Below, one piece after another: positions 22,094 to 30,213 of a stretch of 37,877 nucleotides of DNA. The translations under genes and the position numbers were made by a program. The notes beneath the pieces were generated by a model, which saw only the letters and a list, made by a program, of their open reading frames with translations, made no database searches and was not told where the DNA came from. The DNA is from a virus: the IMG/VR virus record IMGVR_UViG_3300028840_002926, positions 1 through 37,877 of that record; one strand, given 5' to 3'. Position 1 is the first letter of the stretch; each line of letters starts with the position of its first letter.

Positions 22094-23082
22094 TCATCTT
22101 CACCGACCTGCACCTGAGAGAAGAGAGCGCGGCCACCGTGCTGGGAGAGGTGCTGCCGGGCATCCTCCAGGCGGCCCTCGCGCACAATGACCTCGACGTC
22201 GTCTTCCTGGGGGACTGGTGGCATGTCCGCAATCGCATTCCGGTCGTTCTACTCAACGCCGTCGACGCGGAGCTTGCGCGCTGGGGTGCTGCGGGCGTTC
22301 GTCTCCGAGTCTTGCCGGGTAACCACGATCAGGTGGATGTGGCCGGGCGAAACGCTCTCGAGGTCTTCGACCGCCTACCACACGTTTCCGTCTATACAGT
22401 TCCCACCCGGGACGCCGATGGCCTCTGGGTGCCGTACCGGAAGAGCGTCGACGAGCTGACGCGCCTGGTGACTTACGGCCAGTCGGAAGCATTGAAGGCC
22501 GGCGACCAGCCGGCCGTGCTCTTCGGTCACTTCGGGGTCACCGGCGCGCTCAAGGGCGTGAACATCTACGACGACGACGGCGTGCCGCTCGAGGCGCTGC
22601 AAGGCTGGCCTATGGTGCTGCTCGGGCATTACCACCGCCGGCAGCAGCTCGGCAACGTGCAGTACATCGGCAGTCCCTGGGAGACGCGCGCCGACGAGAT
22701 GGGTGACCCGAAGGGCTACGCGCGCCTCGTCGACGGCCAGCTCACCTTCTACGATACGGCCTGGGGGCCGAAGCATTACGTCATGCACATCTCGAAGGGG
22801 CAGCCCGTCGACGGTACCGGCCTGCGGCCCCAGGACATCGTCCACGTGCACGCCGAGCACGACGTCAACGTCGAGGCTGTCGGCCACGCACTGAGGTCGA
22901 TGGGCGTGCACAACCACACCATAGCGCGCGAGGTGGCGCCGACGGTGGAGCGGCTCGAGGTGCCTCAGCAAGAGGGCGCGGCGCCTACCTTCCGCGCCTA
23001 CGCGGAGGCCTTCATCCGCGCGCACCCGTGCGAGGTGCCCGAAGAGCTGCTGCTGTCGACACTGGCGGAGATTGTGGAGTAG
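22090..23082 (+). CDS. gp47/SbcD/Mre11-like nuclease subunit
   Basis: A 330-residue calcineurin-like metallophosphoesterase from GTG 22090. Its metal-binding motifs are in order: FTDLHL (about 4-9), LGDWWH (39-44), PGNHDQ (75-80), LFGHFG (about 147) and LLGHYHRR (about 177). These are the five Mre11-type motifs. With the gp46-like ATPase encoded 3 bp downstream it should form the DNA end-resection complex that creates 3' single strands for the recombinase. The C-terminal third (about 240-330) would be the capping and ATPase-contact region. Confidence 0.88.
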   Translation: MIIFTDLHLREESAATVLGEVLPGILQAALAHNDLDVVFLGDWWHVRNRIPVVLLNAVDAELARWGAAGVRLRVLPGNHDQVDVAGRNALEVFDRLPHVSVYTVPTRDADGLWVPYRKSVDELTRLVTYGQSEALKAGDQPAVLFGHFGVTGALKGVNIYDDDGVPLEALQGWPMVLLGHYHRRQQLGNVQYIGSPWETRADEMGDPKGYARLVDGQLTFYDTAWGPKHYVMHISKGQPVDGTGLRPQDIVHVHAEHDVNVEAVGHALRSMGVHNHTIAREVAPTVERLEVPQQEGAAPTFRAYAEAFIRAHPCEVPEELLLSTLAEIVE

Positions 23083-23085
23083 GCC

Positions 23086-25107
23086 ATGCGAGCGAAGCGA
23101 ATGCGGTTGAACAACTATGGCTCGTTCTACGGGCGGCACGAGTTCAACCTGGGCGGGCGCGGTCTGGTGTTGATCGACGGTGACAACCGCGACGACCCGT
23201 GCACCATCAGCAACGCGTCGGGCAAGTCGACGCTCATGGAGGCGCTCGACTGGTGCTGGTACGGCGAGGTGCCGCGCAAGGATGACGCCGACTCCATCGT
23301 CAATGAGGAGGCGGAGAAGGACACCTTCGTCGAGGTGGAGCTTGAGGACGAGGACGGCACCGAGCTGCGCGTCCTCCGTTTCCGCAAGGAAGGGAAGAAG
23401 TCTGGAAAGAGCGGCGTACGCCTCTTCGTGAACGACGTCGAGCAGACCTTCCTCGACGCCAAGGAGACGCAGCTCGAGATCAACAGGCACCTGGGCATGG
23501 ACCGCCACGTCTTCAAGGCGGCGGTGATGTTCTCCCAGTTCGATCGCTTCAACTTCGCCGAGTCCACCGACGCTGAGCGCGTCGAGACGCTGACGAAGAT
23601 CCTCCAGCTCGAGACCATCGACGTGTGGCTGGCGAAGGCGAAGGCGCTGCGTGACCAAGCCGCGAGCGGCGCCGCAGCTGCGCGTGAAGAGAAGGTACGT
23701 GCAGAGGCCGCGCTCGACTCGTCGGCGCGCATCCTGGTCGAGTATGGCGAGCAGCAAGGGCGGTGGGAGACCGAGCGGCAGACCAAGCTCGAAGACCTGG
23801 CCAAGTCGCGGGCGGAGGTCGAGCAGTACCTCGAAGAGACGCGGCCGCTGGTGGCCGGACTCGAGCGCGACCGTGCAGCGCTCTCCCAGGCTGAGGCGGC
23901 CCGACCGGCGCCACCCCCGGAGATCGCCCAGGCCCAGGCCGCGCGCGACCAGGCGATGCAGGCGGCCGCGGGGCTCAACGGCGAGGCCCAGGGCTTCCTG
24001 CGCCAGGCGGCGGAGGTCGAGCGCGAAGTGCAGCGCTTCGGCGCGCTGAAAGTCGGGAAATGCTCCACCTGCGGCCAGGACGTCACCGCCGAGCATCTCC
24101 AGGCGGAGGTCGAGGCTCGCGGGCAGGTCGCCCAGAGTCACGTCGCCGCGGCGGAGGCGAAGAGGCAGGAAGCGGAAACTCTGGAAAGCGAGGCCGCTGG
24201 CCACGCGGCCCAGCTCGAGCAGCTTTCCAGCCTTTACGACGCCGAGCTGCGCGCGCATGGGGAGAGGGTGCTCGAGCTGCGGCAGAAGGTCGACGCCGCG
24301 GCCAACGCCCAGGGCTACGTGCACAGCGCTGAGCAGTCGCTCTGGCGCATTGACGAGGACGTCCGCGGGTGGACGGCCGCGGTCAACCCCTACGTCGAGA
24401 AGCTCGCGGCGACCCAGGAAGAGCGCGCGAGCCTGGAGCTGCGTCTCGGCCAGCTCGTGCAGCACGCGGAGGCGCTGCGCCTGCGAGAGGCGGCCTTCGA
24501 CTACCACGTGAAGGCGTGCGGCCCGAAGGGCATCAAGTCGTACATCCTCGACGCGCGGCTGACCGACCTCACCGAGGCGGCCAACCGTTGGGTGCAGCTG
24601 CTCACCGGTGGCGCGATCTGGGTGCAGTTCACCACGCACGGCATGACGACGAAGAAGACGCTGAGCAACAAGGTCGAGGTCAAGGTCTTCAAGTACAACG
24701 CGCGCGGCACCGTCACCGAGCGCGGCTACCGGAGCTGGTCGGGCGGCGAGAAGGGCAAGGTCGCCCTGGGCATCGACTTCGGCCTGGCCGCGCTCGTTGC
24801 CAGGCGCGCACACAAGCGCTTCGACATCCTGATCCTCGACGAGCTATTCCGGCACCTCGACGGCGCGGGGAAGGAAGCCGTCGTCGAGATGCTCACCTAC
24901 CTGCGCCAAGAGAAGAGCAGCATCTTCGTCGTCGAGCACGACGTCGACTTCGCCGACGCATTCGAGAACCGCATCGTCATCGTCAAGGAAGGCGGCCGTA
25001 GCCGCATCACCGAGGGAGGTAACAGTGAGACCCCGAAACCGCGCAGAGCGCAAAGGCGCACACGTCGTCCGGTTCGTTCCCCTGTTCGAACATCCGGAGA
25101 AGCCTAG
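23086..25107 (+). CDS. gp46/SbcC/Rad50-like ATPase subunit
   Basis: A 673-residue SMC-like ATPase. ATG 23086; the N-terminal MRLNNYGSFYG and Walker A SNASGKST at about 42-49 open the head. Two long coiled-coil arms (about 185-320 and 345-490) flank the zinc hook CSTCGQD at 326-332. The ABC signature SWSGGEKGKVALGID is near 550 and Walker B DILILDELFRHLD near 580. It pairs with gp47. The last 27 residues (after GRSRITEGG) are basic and Pro/Arg-rich and are encoded where the gene overlaps the next one by 83 bp, so this tail may reflect the overlapping frame. Confidence 0.88.
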   Translation: MRAKRMRLNNYGSFYGRHEFNLGGRGLVLIDGDNRDDPCTISNASGKSTLMEALDWCWYGEVPRKDDADSIVNEEAEKDTFVEVELEDEDGTELRVLRFRKEGKKSGKSGVRLFVNDVEQTFLDAKETQLEINRHLGMDRHVFKAAVMFSQFDRFNFAESTDAERVETLTKILQLETIDVWLAKAKALRDQAASGAAAAREEKVRAEAALDSSARILVEYGEQQGRWETERQTKLEDLAKSRAEVEQYLEETRPLVAGLERDRAALSQAEAARPAPPPEIAQAQAARDQAMQAAAGLNGEAQGFLRQAAEVEREVQRFGALKVGKCSTCGQDVTAEHLQAEVEARGQVAQSHVAAAEAKRQEAETLESEAAGHAAQLEQLSSLYDAELRAHGERVLELRQKVDAAANAQGYVHSAEQSLWRIDEDVRGWTAAVNPYVEKLAATQEERASLELRLGQLVQHAEALRLREAAFDYHVKACGPKGIKSYILDARLTDLTEAANRWVQLLTGGAIWVQFTTHGMTTKKTLSNKVEVKVFKYNARGTVTERGYRSWSGGEKGKVALGIDFGLAALVARRAHKRFDILILDELFRHLDGAGKEAVVEMLTYLRQEKSSIFVVEHDVDFADAFENRIVIVKEGGRSRITEGGNSETPKPRRAQRRTRRPVRSPVRTSGEA

Positions 25108-25591
25108 CGCCGTCGTCGAGGGCCCGGAGCACTACATCGAAGGGCAGCTCGAGGAGTTTCTCGTCGTCAGCGTGCCCCAGGACATCACGCACGCCGCTGC
25201 GGAAGAGCTACAGGTGAAGCTCAAGGAGCAGCTGGGCGACCGGCCGATCATCGTCATCACTCACAACGTCACCTTCGGGCGTCTCGAGAAGCTCTCGCCG
25301 AACGAGGCCGCGCGGGTGATCCATCGAATCGAGAGCGTGATCTATGACAAGGGTGAGGACACCGGTATCTGTGACGCCGACGGCAACCCCATCCACGTCG
25401 GAGACCTCGAGAAGGGAACCGCCAAGCTCGCAGTGGTGGACGGGCCCTTCGACCCCGACAACCCCGACGACGTCAAAGGACTCGCCGCCGAGCACATCGA
25501 CCGGTCCTACGTCGACAAGGGCGGAACAATCATCGAGCAGTCGGGAGCCGGAGAAGACGAGGGCGGGGGCGATAACGGCTCTGGGGATTGA
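25025..25591 (+). CDS. Hypothetical protein overlapping gp46
   Basis: A 188-residue protein from GTG 25025, behind GGGAGGTAACA. It overlaps the gp46-like gene by 83 bp. The body has a helix-strand pattern (THAAAEELQVKLKEQLGD, RPIIVITHNVTF), and the C-terminal 20 residues are acidic and Gly-rich (GAGEDEGGGDNGSGD). No family recognised. Its 3' end overlaps the apparent start of the RuvC-like gene, suggesting translational coupling to the resolvase. Confidence 0.65.
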   Translation: MRPRNRAERKGAHVVRFVPLFEHPEKPSAVVEGPEHYIEGQLEEFLVVSVPQDITHAAAEELQVKLKEQLGDRPIIVITHNVTFGRLEKLSPNEAARVIHRIESVIYDKGEDTGICDADGNPIHVGDLEKGTAKLAVVDGPFDPDNPDDVKGLAAEHIDRSYVDKGGTIIEQSGAGEDEGGGDNGSGD

Positions 25592-26126
25592 CCCGGGCTT
25601 TGCGGCCGGCGGCGCGGTGGTGCTGCGTCAGGACGCTCAGGGTGCACCGATACGCTTCGTCGACGGCGTGGTGCTCGAGACGAAGAAGGCTGGAAAGAAG
25701 GAGCGCAAGTCGCTGCGGGTGACCGACGACGACGCGCGGCGAGTGCGAGAGATCTACGACATGGCCGACGAGCTGCGCAAGCGTCACCACGTCAACGTCA
25801 TCGGCGTCGAGGCCTACATGCCCTTCGGCAAGAACGCGAGCGGTTGGAAGGCCGGCGGCATCTACTACGGCTTTATGATGGCAGGCCGCGCGTGGGGTAT
25901 CCCGGTGCTCCCCTTCGTGCCCCAGGATCTCAAGCGGGCCTTTCACAAGAAGCAGAACGTCAGCAAGGCGGCGATCGGTGATACACTGGCTGGAAAGGTC
26001 AACGGCCTGGGCGAGTTCGTCGCTACCCTGGCGAAGGGCAAGCGCGAGCACGTCACCGACGCGGCCGGGCACGCGTACCTGGCCATCGTCGAGGCCTACA
26101 ACCTGCGTCAAATGATGGGAGTCTGA
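25572..26126 (+). CDS. RuvC-like Holliday junction resolvase, non-canonical start
   Basis: About 184 residues. The RNase H-like fold begins with ALGIDPGFAAGG (catalytic Asp), continues with VIGVEAYMPFG (catalytic Glu near 80) and ends with EHVTDAAGHAYLAIV, which supplies the H..DA motif of RuvC-type resolvases. The protein would cut four-way junctions before packaging. No ATG, GTG or TTG lies in frame between about 25373 and the conserved core. The best placed codon is ATA 25572, 8 bases after GAGGG; CTG 25581 is the alternative. The frame is also open upstream to ATG 25344, but that extension is Ser/Thr/Pro-rich and reads like a shadow of the gene in the other frame. Confidence 0.72.
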   Translation: MTALGIDPGFAAGGAVVLRQDAQGAPIRFVDGVVLETKKAGKKERKSLRVTDDDARRVREIYDMADELRKRHHVNVIGVEAYMPFGKNASGWKAGGIYYGFMMAGRAWGIPVLPFVPQDLKRAFHKKQNVSKAAIGDTLAGKVNGLGEFVATLAKGKREHVTDAAGHAYLAIVEAYNLRQMMGV

Positions 26127-26127
26127 G

Positions 26128-26448
26128 ATGATCTTCCTACTCAACAGGGAGCGCGTGATCAATGAGGTCATGGAGTGGTTCCAGCTCCACGCTTGCAACG
26201 CGCTCCAGATCCCGCTCGAGAAGTTCACGGTCGAGCTGTCCGTCGATGAACGCGGCAACATGACGCCCAACGTCGAGGTCGCCCGGGAGGACATCGAAGG
26301 CGTCAGCGACGAGCAGTTCTCTGAGCTGATGGCGGGGCTCTACAGAGTGGCTGTGGGTATGTTCCACGACCGCAACGAGGGGTTGAAGGAATGTCGAAGA
26401 AGCACATCCAAGACGGCTTCGGCCGAACCGTCCCCGACTACCTCCTAG
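26128..26448 (+). CDS. Hypothetical protein
   Basis: A 106-residue protein whose ATG lies 1 base after the resolvase stop. Residues 1-90 are a compact mixed fold (FLLNRERVINEVMEWFQLHA, then strands around FTVELSVDERGNM and a helix ELMAGLYRVAVGMF). The last 20 residues, Ser/Thr-rich, are encoded in the 58-bp overlap with the next gene. Not recognised. Confidence 0.6.
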   Translation: MIFLLNRERVINEVMEWFQLHACNALQIPLEKFTVELSVDERGNMTPNVEVAREDIEGVSDEQFSELMAGLYRVAVGMFHDRNEGLKECRRSTSKTASAEPSPTTS

Positions 26449-27125
26449 AAGAGGCGACGCGGACGAAGAAGACGAAGGCGACCGTCGACATCCACCTGCC
26501 GTCGGAGAAGCCGGACCTCGAAGAGCTGGCGCGCACGGACCTGCGCACGGTAGCGAAGCTCTACTACGTCACCGATCTGCACGAGTGTTCCGTCGAGGAC
26601 ATGGCCTCTCTCGCCCAGTTCTCGTCGGTGTCGCTGAGCACCCTACGCGCTTGGTGCACGAAGGACGGCTGGGTTGAAGCCCGTCGCCAGGTGAAAGACG
26701 ACTGGCAGAAGAAGCTCGAGAGCAAGCTCGGCGAAGAGATCACCCGGCAGCGGCTGGTCTTCCTCGACGAGATGCAGACGATCTGGCAGCAGGGCATGAA
26801 GATGGTCGACCTCAGCAAGATCGGCGAGCCCGACGCTGACGGTATCGTCGCGCTGCCGAAGACCTGGGAGGGCGTCGTCGGGGCGATGGTGAAGCTCGGC
26901 GGCATGATGGATCAGATGGCGACGTCTATCCGTGACGACGTGGCGCCGAAGGAGAACGCCCAGGGGAAGGGCGGCAACCGGCTGCAAGTCGAGCTGGAGC
27001 TGACAGAGGAAGAGTCCCAGGGCGCGGTCAAGGCCATCCTCGAGAAGCGACGGCTTACTACCCGGCAGAAGGCCGGCATTGAAGACGAGGACATACTCGA
27101 TGCCGACTACAAAGAGGTCAAGTAG
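26391..27125 (+). CDS. HTH protein, small-terminase-like
   Basis: A 244-residue protein from ATG 26391 with AAGGA just upstream. Residues about 65-105 form a helix-turn-helix (VEDMASLAQFSSVSLSTLRA followed by WCTKDGW and a basic helix). The TLRAW-x(4)-GW pattern is common in phage terminase small subunits and related DNA-binding proteins. The remainder is helical (KKLESKLGEEITRQRLVFLD) with an acidic C-terminus. The large terminase is not in this window, so the packaging role is only a possibility; a regulator of replication genes is an alternative. Confidence 0.5.
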   Translation: MSKKHIQDGFGRTVPDYLLEEATRTKKTKATVDIHLPSEKPDLEELARTDLRTVAKLYYVTDLHECSVEDMASLAQFSSVSLSTLRAWCTKDGWVEARRQVKDDWQKKLESKLGEEITRQRLVFLDEMQTIWQQGMKMVDLSKIGEPDADGIVALPKTWEGVVGAMVKLGGMMDQMATSIRDDVAPKENAQGKGGNRLQVELELTEEESQGAVKAILEKRRLTTRQKAGIEDEDILDADYKEVK

Positions 27126-27849
27126 GTGGACACCTGCGCAAGCGGGGGCGCTGCTGATCGGCATCGGCGCATACGGCCGGGACTGGTTCAAGCGCAAGAC
27201 GGGCAGGACCATCCCCGCCATCATGGCCCAGGCGCGCAAGCGCTATGGGACGGCGTCGCTCACCAGGGGGACGTGGTCGCTGCGCAAGGCGATGGCGGAG
27301 ACCGGCTACTCGCGCTCGCAGCTCCTGCGCGCGCAGAGCGCACTGGGGCAGAAGTGGCGGCGCACGTCGGCGCGCGGGCGCTACATCATCTCCGAAGAGC
27401 AGCTGCGGGAGTTGACCGACTGGCTGGTGCACGACTACTGGTCGACGTCGAAGTCGCTCTACAACTGTCTCTGGTGCACGACGACGGAGCGGCCGACCTA
27501 TGCGATCGGCCTGTGCCGGTCGTGCTACAAGGCGCACGCGCGGCGCGCGCACTCGTTAGGGGTGCCCGTGGCCTTGTGCGGGCAGCGACAGTTCGTGTTA
27601 GCTTTGCAGGCCGAAGGGGTAGAGAGTGACGTATTCTGGAGACCAGCACTGGCCCGGCTCGAGATGGGGATCGCACTTGACTTCCGACAGCTCACTACGC
27701 TTGGGCGATTGGCACAGTCTCTTGAGACTAGCGGCGGAGCTGCGCGCGGACACGGCGACGGAAGCGTTTGTCGATCTGGTGGAGGCCTGGTGGTCGTCGA
27801 CGAACCTGACGAAGGGCGAGATGCTGACGGTGTTGAAGAGGGTTCATAA
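27100..27849 (+). CDS. HTH + zinc-ribbon DNA-binding protein
   Basis: Start chosen at ATG 27100 (MPTTKRSSRWTPAQ), 9 bases after GAGG; ATG 27079 is in frame upstream. A domain at about 38-100 (RKRYGTASLTRGTWSLRKAM, TGYSRSQLLRAQSAL, RYIISEEQLRELTDWL) reads as a helix-turn-helix with winged features. Residues about 118-145 hold CLWC and GLCRSCY, a four-Cys zinc ribbon. It probably binds DNA as a regulator. The final 75 codons, after the start of the next gene at 27626, have poor GC bias at third positions, whereas the overlapping +1 frame has strong bias. The real protein may end near 175 residues or have been extended by loss of a stop codon. Confidence 0.6.
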   Translation: MPTTKRSSRWTPAQAGALLIGIGAYGRDWFKRKTGRTIPAIMAQARKRYGTASLTRGTWSLRKAMAETGYSRSQLLRAQSALGQKWRRTSARGRYIISEEQLRELTDWLVHDYWSTSKSLYNCLWCTTTERPTYAIGLCRSCYKAHARRAHSLGVPVALCGQRQFVLALQAEGVESDVFWRPALARLEMGIALDFRQLTTLGRLAQSLETSGGAARGHGDGSVCRSGGGLVVVDEPDEGRDADGVEEGS

Positions 27850-27961
27850 CGGGCTCGCGTTGAGCCCCGCGTTCAACGAGCGCGATGCGCTCGAGGGCGC
27901 CTTGTCGACGGTGATGACGGCTTGGGCAGCCGGCGCCCCGTCAGGAGACGTGGAACAATGA
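27626..27961 (+). CDS. Hypothetical protein upstream of the sliding clamp
   Basis: A 111-residue protein from GTG 27626 behind GAAGGGGTAGAGA. From about residue 30 the sequence is convincingly coding (LLRLAAELRADTATEAFVDL, then a helix with WWSS and MLTVLKRVHNGL) with GC-rich third codon positions. The stop overlaps the clamp ATG (ATGA). The first 25 residues share DNA with the preceding gene. Not recognised; coupling to the clamp suggests co-expression. Confidence 0.6.
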   Translation: MTYSGDQHWPGSRWGSHLTSDSSLRLGDWHSLLRLAAELRADTATEAFVDLVEAWWSSTNLTKGEMLTVLKRVHNGLALSPAFNERDALEGALSTVMTAWAAGAPSGDVEQ

Positions 27962-28986
27962 GGCTACGCACAGCGCTGTCGCGCATCACGAAGTTCAAGG
28001 GAGGCGCAAAGTCGGGAATCTTGCAGGGGGTCAGATTCATCCCCGCCCAGCCAGGCGTGCACCCGGCCAGGGTCTACGCCAGCGATGGGTCGGTCGGGTG
28101 CATCCTCGACTGTGAGCCCGACGACGAGCTACCCAACGCGGTGGTGCTCGGGGAGTTCATCGACAACGTCGTAAAGGCTGGAAAGGAAGACCCCTCCTTC
28201 GTCGACGACGGCTACGGGCGCGTCGTGGCGTCCGTCGGGACCTTCGAGCAGAGCGTGATGGGCGCTCCACCGTCGGACTTCCCCAGCGTACCGGAGATGC
28301 CGCCCGACTGGATCAACGTGCCGCTGTGGTCGACGGTGCGCTCGGTGGCGAAGTTCACCGGCAAGAAGAGCGACGGCGGCCGCGCGCACGTGAAGTTCTC
28401 GCCCGAGGGTGTCGAGGCCAGCGACACGGTGCTGATCGCGCGGGCGGAGGTCCCGGGCCTGGGCTCGGGCCTGGTGCCGGTGTCGATGTTCAAGAGCTGG
28501 CACGCCGGTGACGTGCGCGTCGCGTTCTGGGGCGGTCGGATGTACGCGCAACGGGGCGACGACGAGCTGCGCTTCGCCGAGCTACAGCGCGGCAGCTTTC
28601 CAGACTTGTCGAAGGTGGTCCCGACCCAGCACAACGGGCCGCGGATGGTGGTGCCCCTCGACGACTTCTCTCGCGCGTGCACCCAGGCGATGAAGACCTC
28701 GGCGCACAAGGCGGTCGAGCTGCTGCTCGGGCCTGACGGCGTCGTGGTGAAGGCCTACGCGAAGAAGAAGGACGATCCACAGGCGAAGGCGGTCATCGCG
28801 TCGAAGACGCTCCAGGGTGGCGACGAGTGCCGCGCCATCGTTGCCGGCAAGGGGCTCTGCACGCTGCTCAAGGAGTGCAAGACTCCGGCGGTGGTGCTCG
28901 CCTACATCACGCCTCAGACCCCGGTGCGCGTCGAGAGCGGCGCCTTCGTCGGCTGCGCCTGGCAGCTCAGCGAGGTGTCGCCATGA
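27958..28986 (+). CDS. Divergent DnaN-like DNA sliding clamp
   Basis: A 342-residue protein from ATG 27958 (MRLRTALSRITKF). It follows the three-domain beta-clamp plan. An N-terminal domain contains VYASDGSVGCILDCE. A middle domain carries SFPDLSKVVP at about 212-221, matching the G-x-(F/Y)-PDY-x(2)-V-(I/L)-P signature of bacterial clamps. The third domain has PLDDFSRACTQAMKTSAHKA and ends with P-V-R-V-E. The clamp should tether the polymerase to DNA. A clamp in a genome with a family A polymerase, without a visible loader, is unusual. The call rests on domain pattern and the PDY-like motif. Confidence 0.7.
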   Translation: MRLRTALSRITKFKGGAKSGILQGVRFIPAQPGVHPARVYASDGSVGCILDCEPDDELPNAVVLGEFIDNVVKAGKEDPSFVDDGYGRVVASVGTFEQSVMGAPPSDFPSVPEMPPDWINVPLWSTVRSVAKFTGKKSDGGRAHVKFSPEGVEASDTVLIARAEVPGLGSGLVPVSMFKSWHAGDVRVAFWGGRMYAQRGDDELRFAELQRGSFPDLSKVVPTQHNGPRMVVPLDDFSRACTQAMKTSAHKAVELLLGPDGVVVKAYAKKKDDPQAKAVIASKTLQGGDECRAIVAGKGLCTLLKECKTPAVVLAYITPQTPVRVESGAFVGCAWQLSEVSP

Positions 28987-30059
28987 GCAAAGCGCGTGCG
29001 TTCTGGGGGCAGCTGACGTCGTTCTCCCGTGAGGTGCTCGAGGGCTGGGGCCTGCCGAAGCAGAGCCCCTGGGGCAAGGCGAAGTGGAAGTCGGCGCGCC
29101 GCGGTGCGGTCGTGCACCACACCATCGGCAAAAGCCTGGAAAAGGTCGCCCGGTGGTTCTGCGACCCGAGCTTCAACGCTGGGGTCTGCGCCCACGTCAT
29201 CGTCGGCCAGACCAAGCTCCCCGAGCTGCAAAGTCTGGAAAGCAAGTACCCCGCGGTCGCCGAGCTGCCGGTCACCGTCGTGCAGTGCCGGCCCTGGACG
29301 CAGCCGGCCGTGCACGCCACCTGGCTCAACAGCACCTGCTACGGGCTCGAGCTGATCAACGCCGGCGTGCTGTCGCCCCAGGAGGGCGGCTGGTTCGACA
29401 AGCGCGGACACGCGGTGCAGCCGATCGCCCAGCCGGTGAAGATGCACGGGCGCTACTGGGAGCCCTACACGCCCGAGCAGATCGCGGCGACGGTGATGCT
29501 GCTGCGGATGTACCGCCACGCCGAGCCCGACTCGCTGATGCGTAACTGGGTCATCGGGCACGAGCACGTCCAGGGCGTCGAAACCGAGGGCTCCAGCGGC
29601 AAGGACAAGCGCGACCCGGGCCCGCTGTTTCCCCTCTACGACGTGCGCAACGCGGCCTTCACTGACTCGCCGATCTACGAGCTGGAGTGGTGGGACCTCT
29701 TCGTCGGTGACGAGCAGTACGCCGTCACCTGGCGCGACGCCTTCGCCATCGAATACTGCCGCGGCCTCGACGGGAAGCAGTGGCCGGCGGCTGACGCGTG
29801 GAACCGCCTGATGGCCGACGTCACCGAGGTGGCGGTGGAGCCTGACCCGCCGCACCCGACGGTGCTCGACACCACGCTGCTGCTCGCGCTCGGCTACTGT
29901 GCCGACGAGGGCGCGCCCTGGCCGCCGACGCTCAAGCAGTTCCGCCGCATGGCGGGTCTGCCCGCCAGCGACCGCTGGGACGAGGCCGCGCGCGCAGCTC
30001 TGCGCGAGCGCGTGGGGGACCGCGGGCTCACCTTCTCGGGCACCGATCACCTGATCTAG
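28983..30059 (+). CDS. Amidase-type endolysin (N-acetylmuramoyl-L-alanine amidase)
   Basis: A 358-residue protein from ATG 28983, overlapping the clamp stop (ATGA). Amidase_2 motifs are visible: AVVHHTIGK (zinc-binding His near 45), YGLELINAG near 120, and VIGHEHVQG (His near 194) followed by KDKRDPGPLF, which supplies the catalytic Lys and the DPG motif. The C-terminal region (about 225-358) contains PTVLDTTLLLALGY and Trp-rich segments and may bind the cell wall. No signal peptide is seen, so export depends on a holin. It lies in the replication module, over 22 kb from the holin-like cassette. Confidence 0.8.
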   Translation: MSKARAFWGQLTSFSREVLEGWGLPKQSPWGKAKWKSARRGAVVHHTIGKSLEKVARWFCDPSFNAGVCAHVIVGQTKLPELQSLESKYPAVAELPVTVVQCRPWTQPAVHATWLNSTCYGLELINAGVLSPQEGGWFDKRGHAVQPIAQPVKMHGRYWEPYTPEQIAATVMLLRMYRHAEPDSLMRNWVIGHEHVQGVETEGSSGKDKRDPGPLFPLYDVRNAAFTDSPIYELEWWDLFVGDEQYAVTWRDAFAIEYCRGLDGKQWPAADAWNRLMADVTEVAVEPDPPHPTVLDTTLLLALGYCADEGAPWPPTLKQFRRMAGLPASDRWDEAARAALRERVGDRGLTFSGTDHLI

Positions 30060-30132
30060 CACCCGGAAAGTCTGGAAAGTTGCGGCATAAGTGGCCGTAT
30101 ATAGTAGCGAAGTACGATTGTCAGGAAAGAAG

Positions 30133-30160
30133 TTGAAGAGTCTGGAAATGGGCGTATAGT
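30133..30160 (+). promoter_or_regulatory. Early promoter P1 (sigma70 type)
   Basis: TTGAAG (30133-30138), 16 bases, TATAGT (30155-30160). The stretch before it, CGAAGTACGATTGTC then GGAAA-AAG (30108-30132), is nearly identical to the one before the promoter at 33690. Both spacers end ATGGGCG directly before the -10. The 154 bp between 30059 and 30214 hold this promoter, a hairpin and a ribosome site but no gene. A weaker -10-like TATAGT at 30100-30105 lies upstream. Confidence 0.75.
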
Positions 30161-30183
30161 CAAGATAGACACTCCGCAATGAA

Positions 30184-30197
30184 GCCCCAGGAGGGGC
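30184..30197 (+). promoter_or_regulatory. Leader hairpin with AGGA loop (P1)
   Basis: GCCCC (30184-30188), loop AGGA (30189-30192), GGGGC (30193-30197). It lies in the leader 16 bp before the ATG. The equivalent leader at 33746 has the same loop and stem length but different paired bases. It may be a protein-binding site for translational control or a processing site. Confidence 0.5.
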
Positions 30198-30213
30198 ACT
30201 AGAGGAGCCCACG

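Noticed and set aside
22375-24813. An 812-codon open frame on the minus strand opposite the gp47/gp46 genes
   Set aside because: GC-rich genes leave the antisense frame open. The + strand frames carry complete catalytic motifs, and the minus frame has no ribosome site or motif.
20447-28184. The CTGGAAA repeat explained as a conserved Ala-Gly-Lys peptide
   Set aside because: Only part of the copies read Gly-Lys; others read Leu-Glu or Trp-Lys, and several are non-coding.
30080-30105. A second promoter TTGCGG / TATAGT upstream of P1
   Set aside because: The spacing is only 14 bp and it lacks the upstream boxes shared by P1 and P2.
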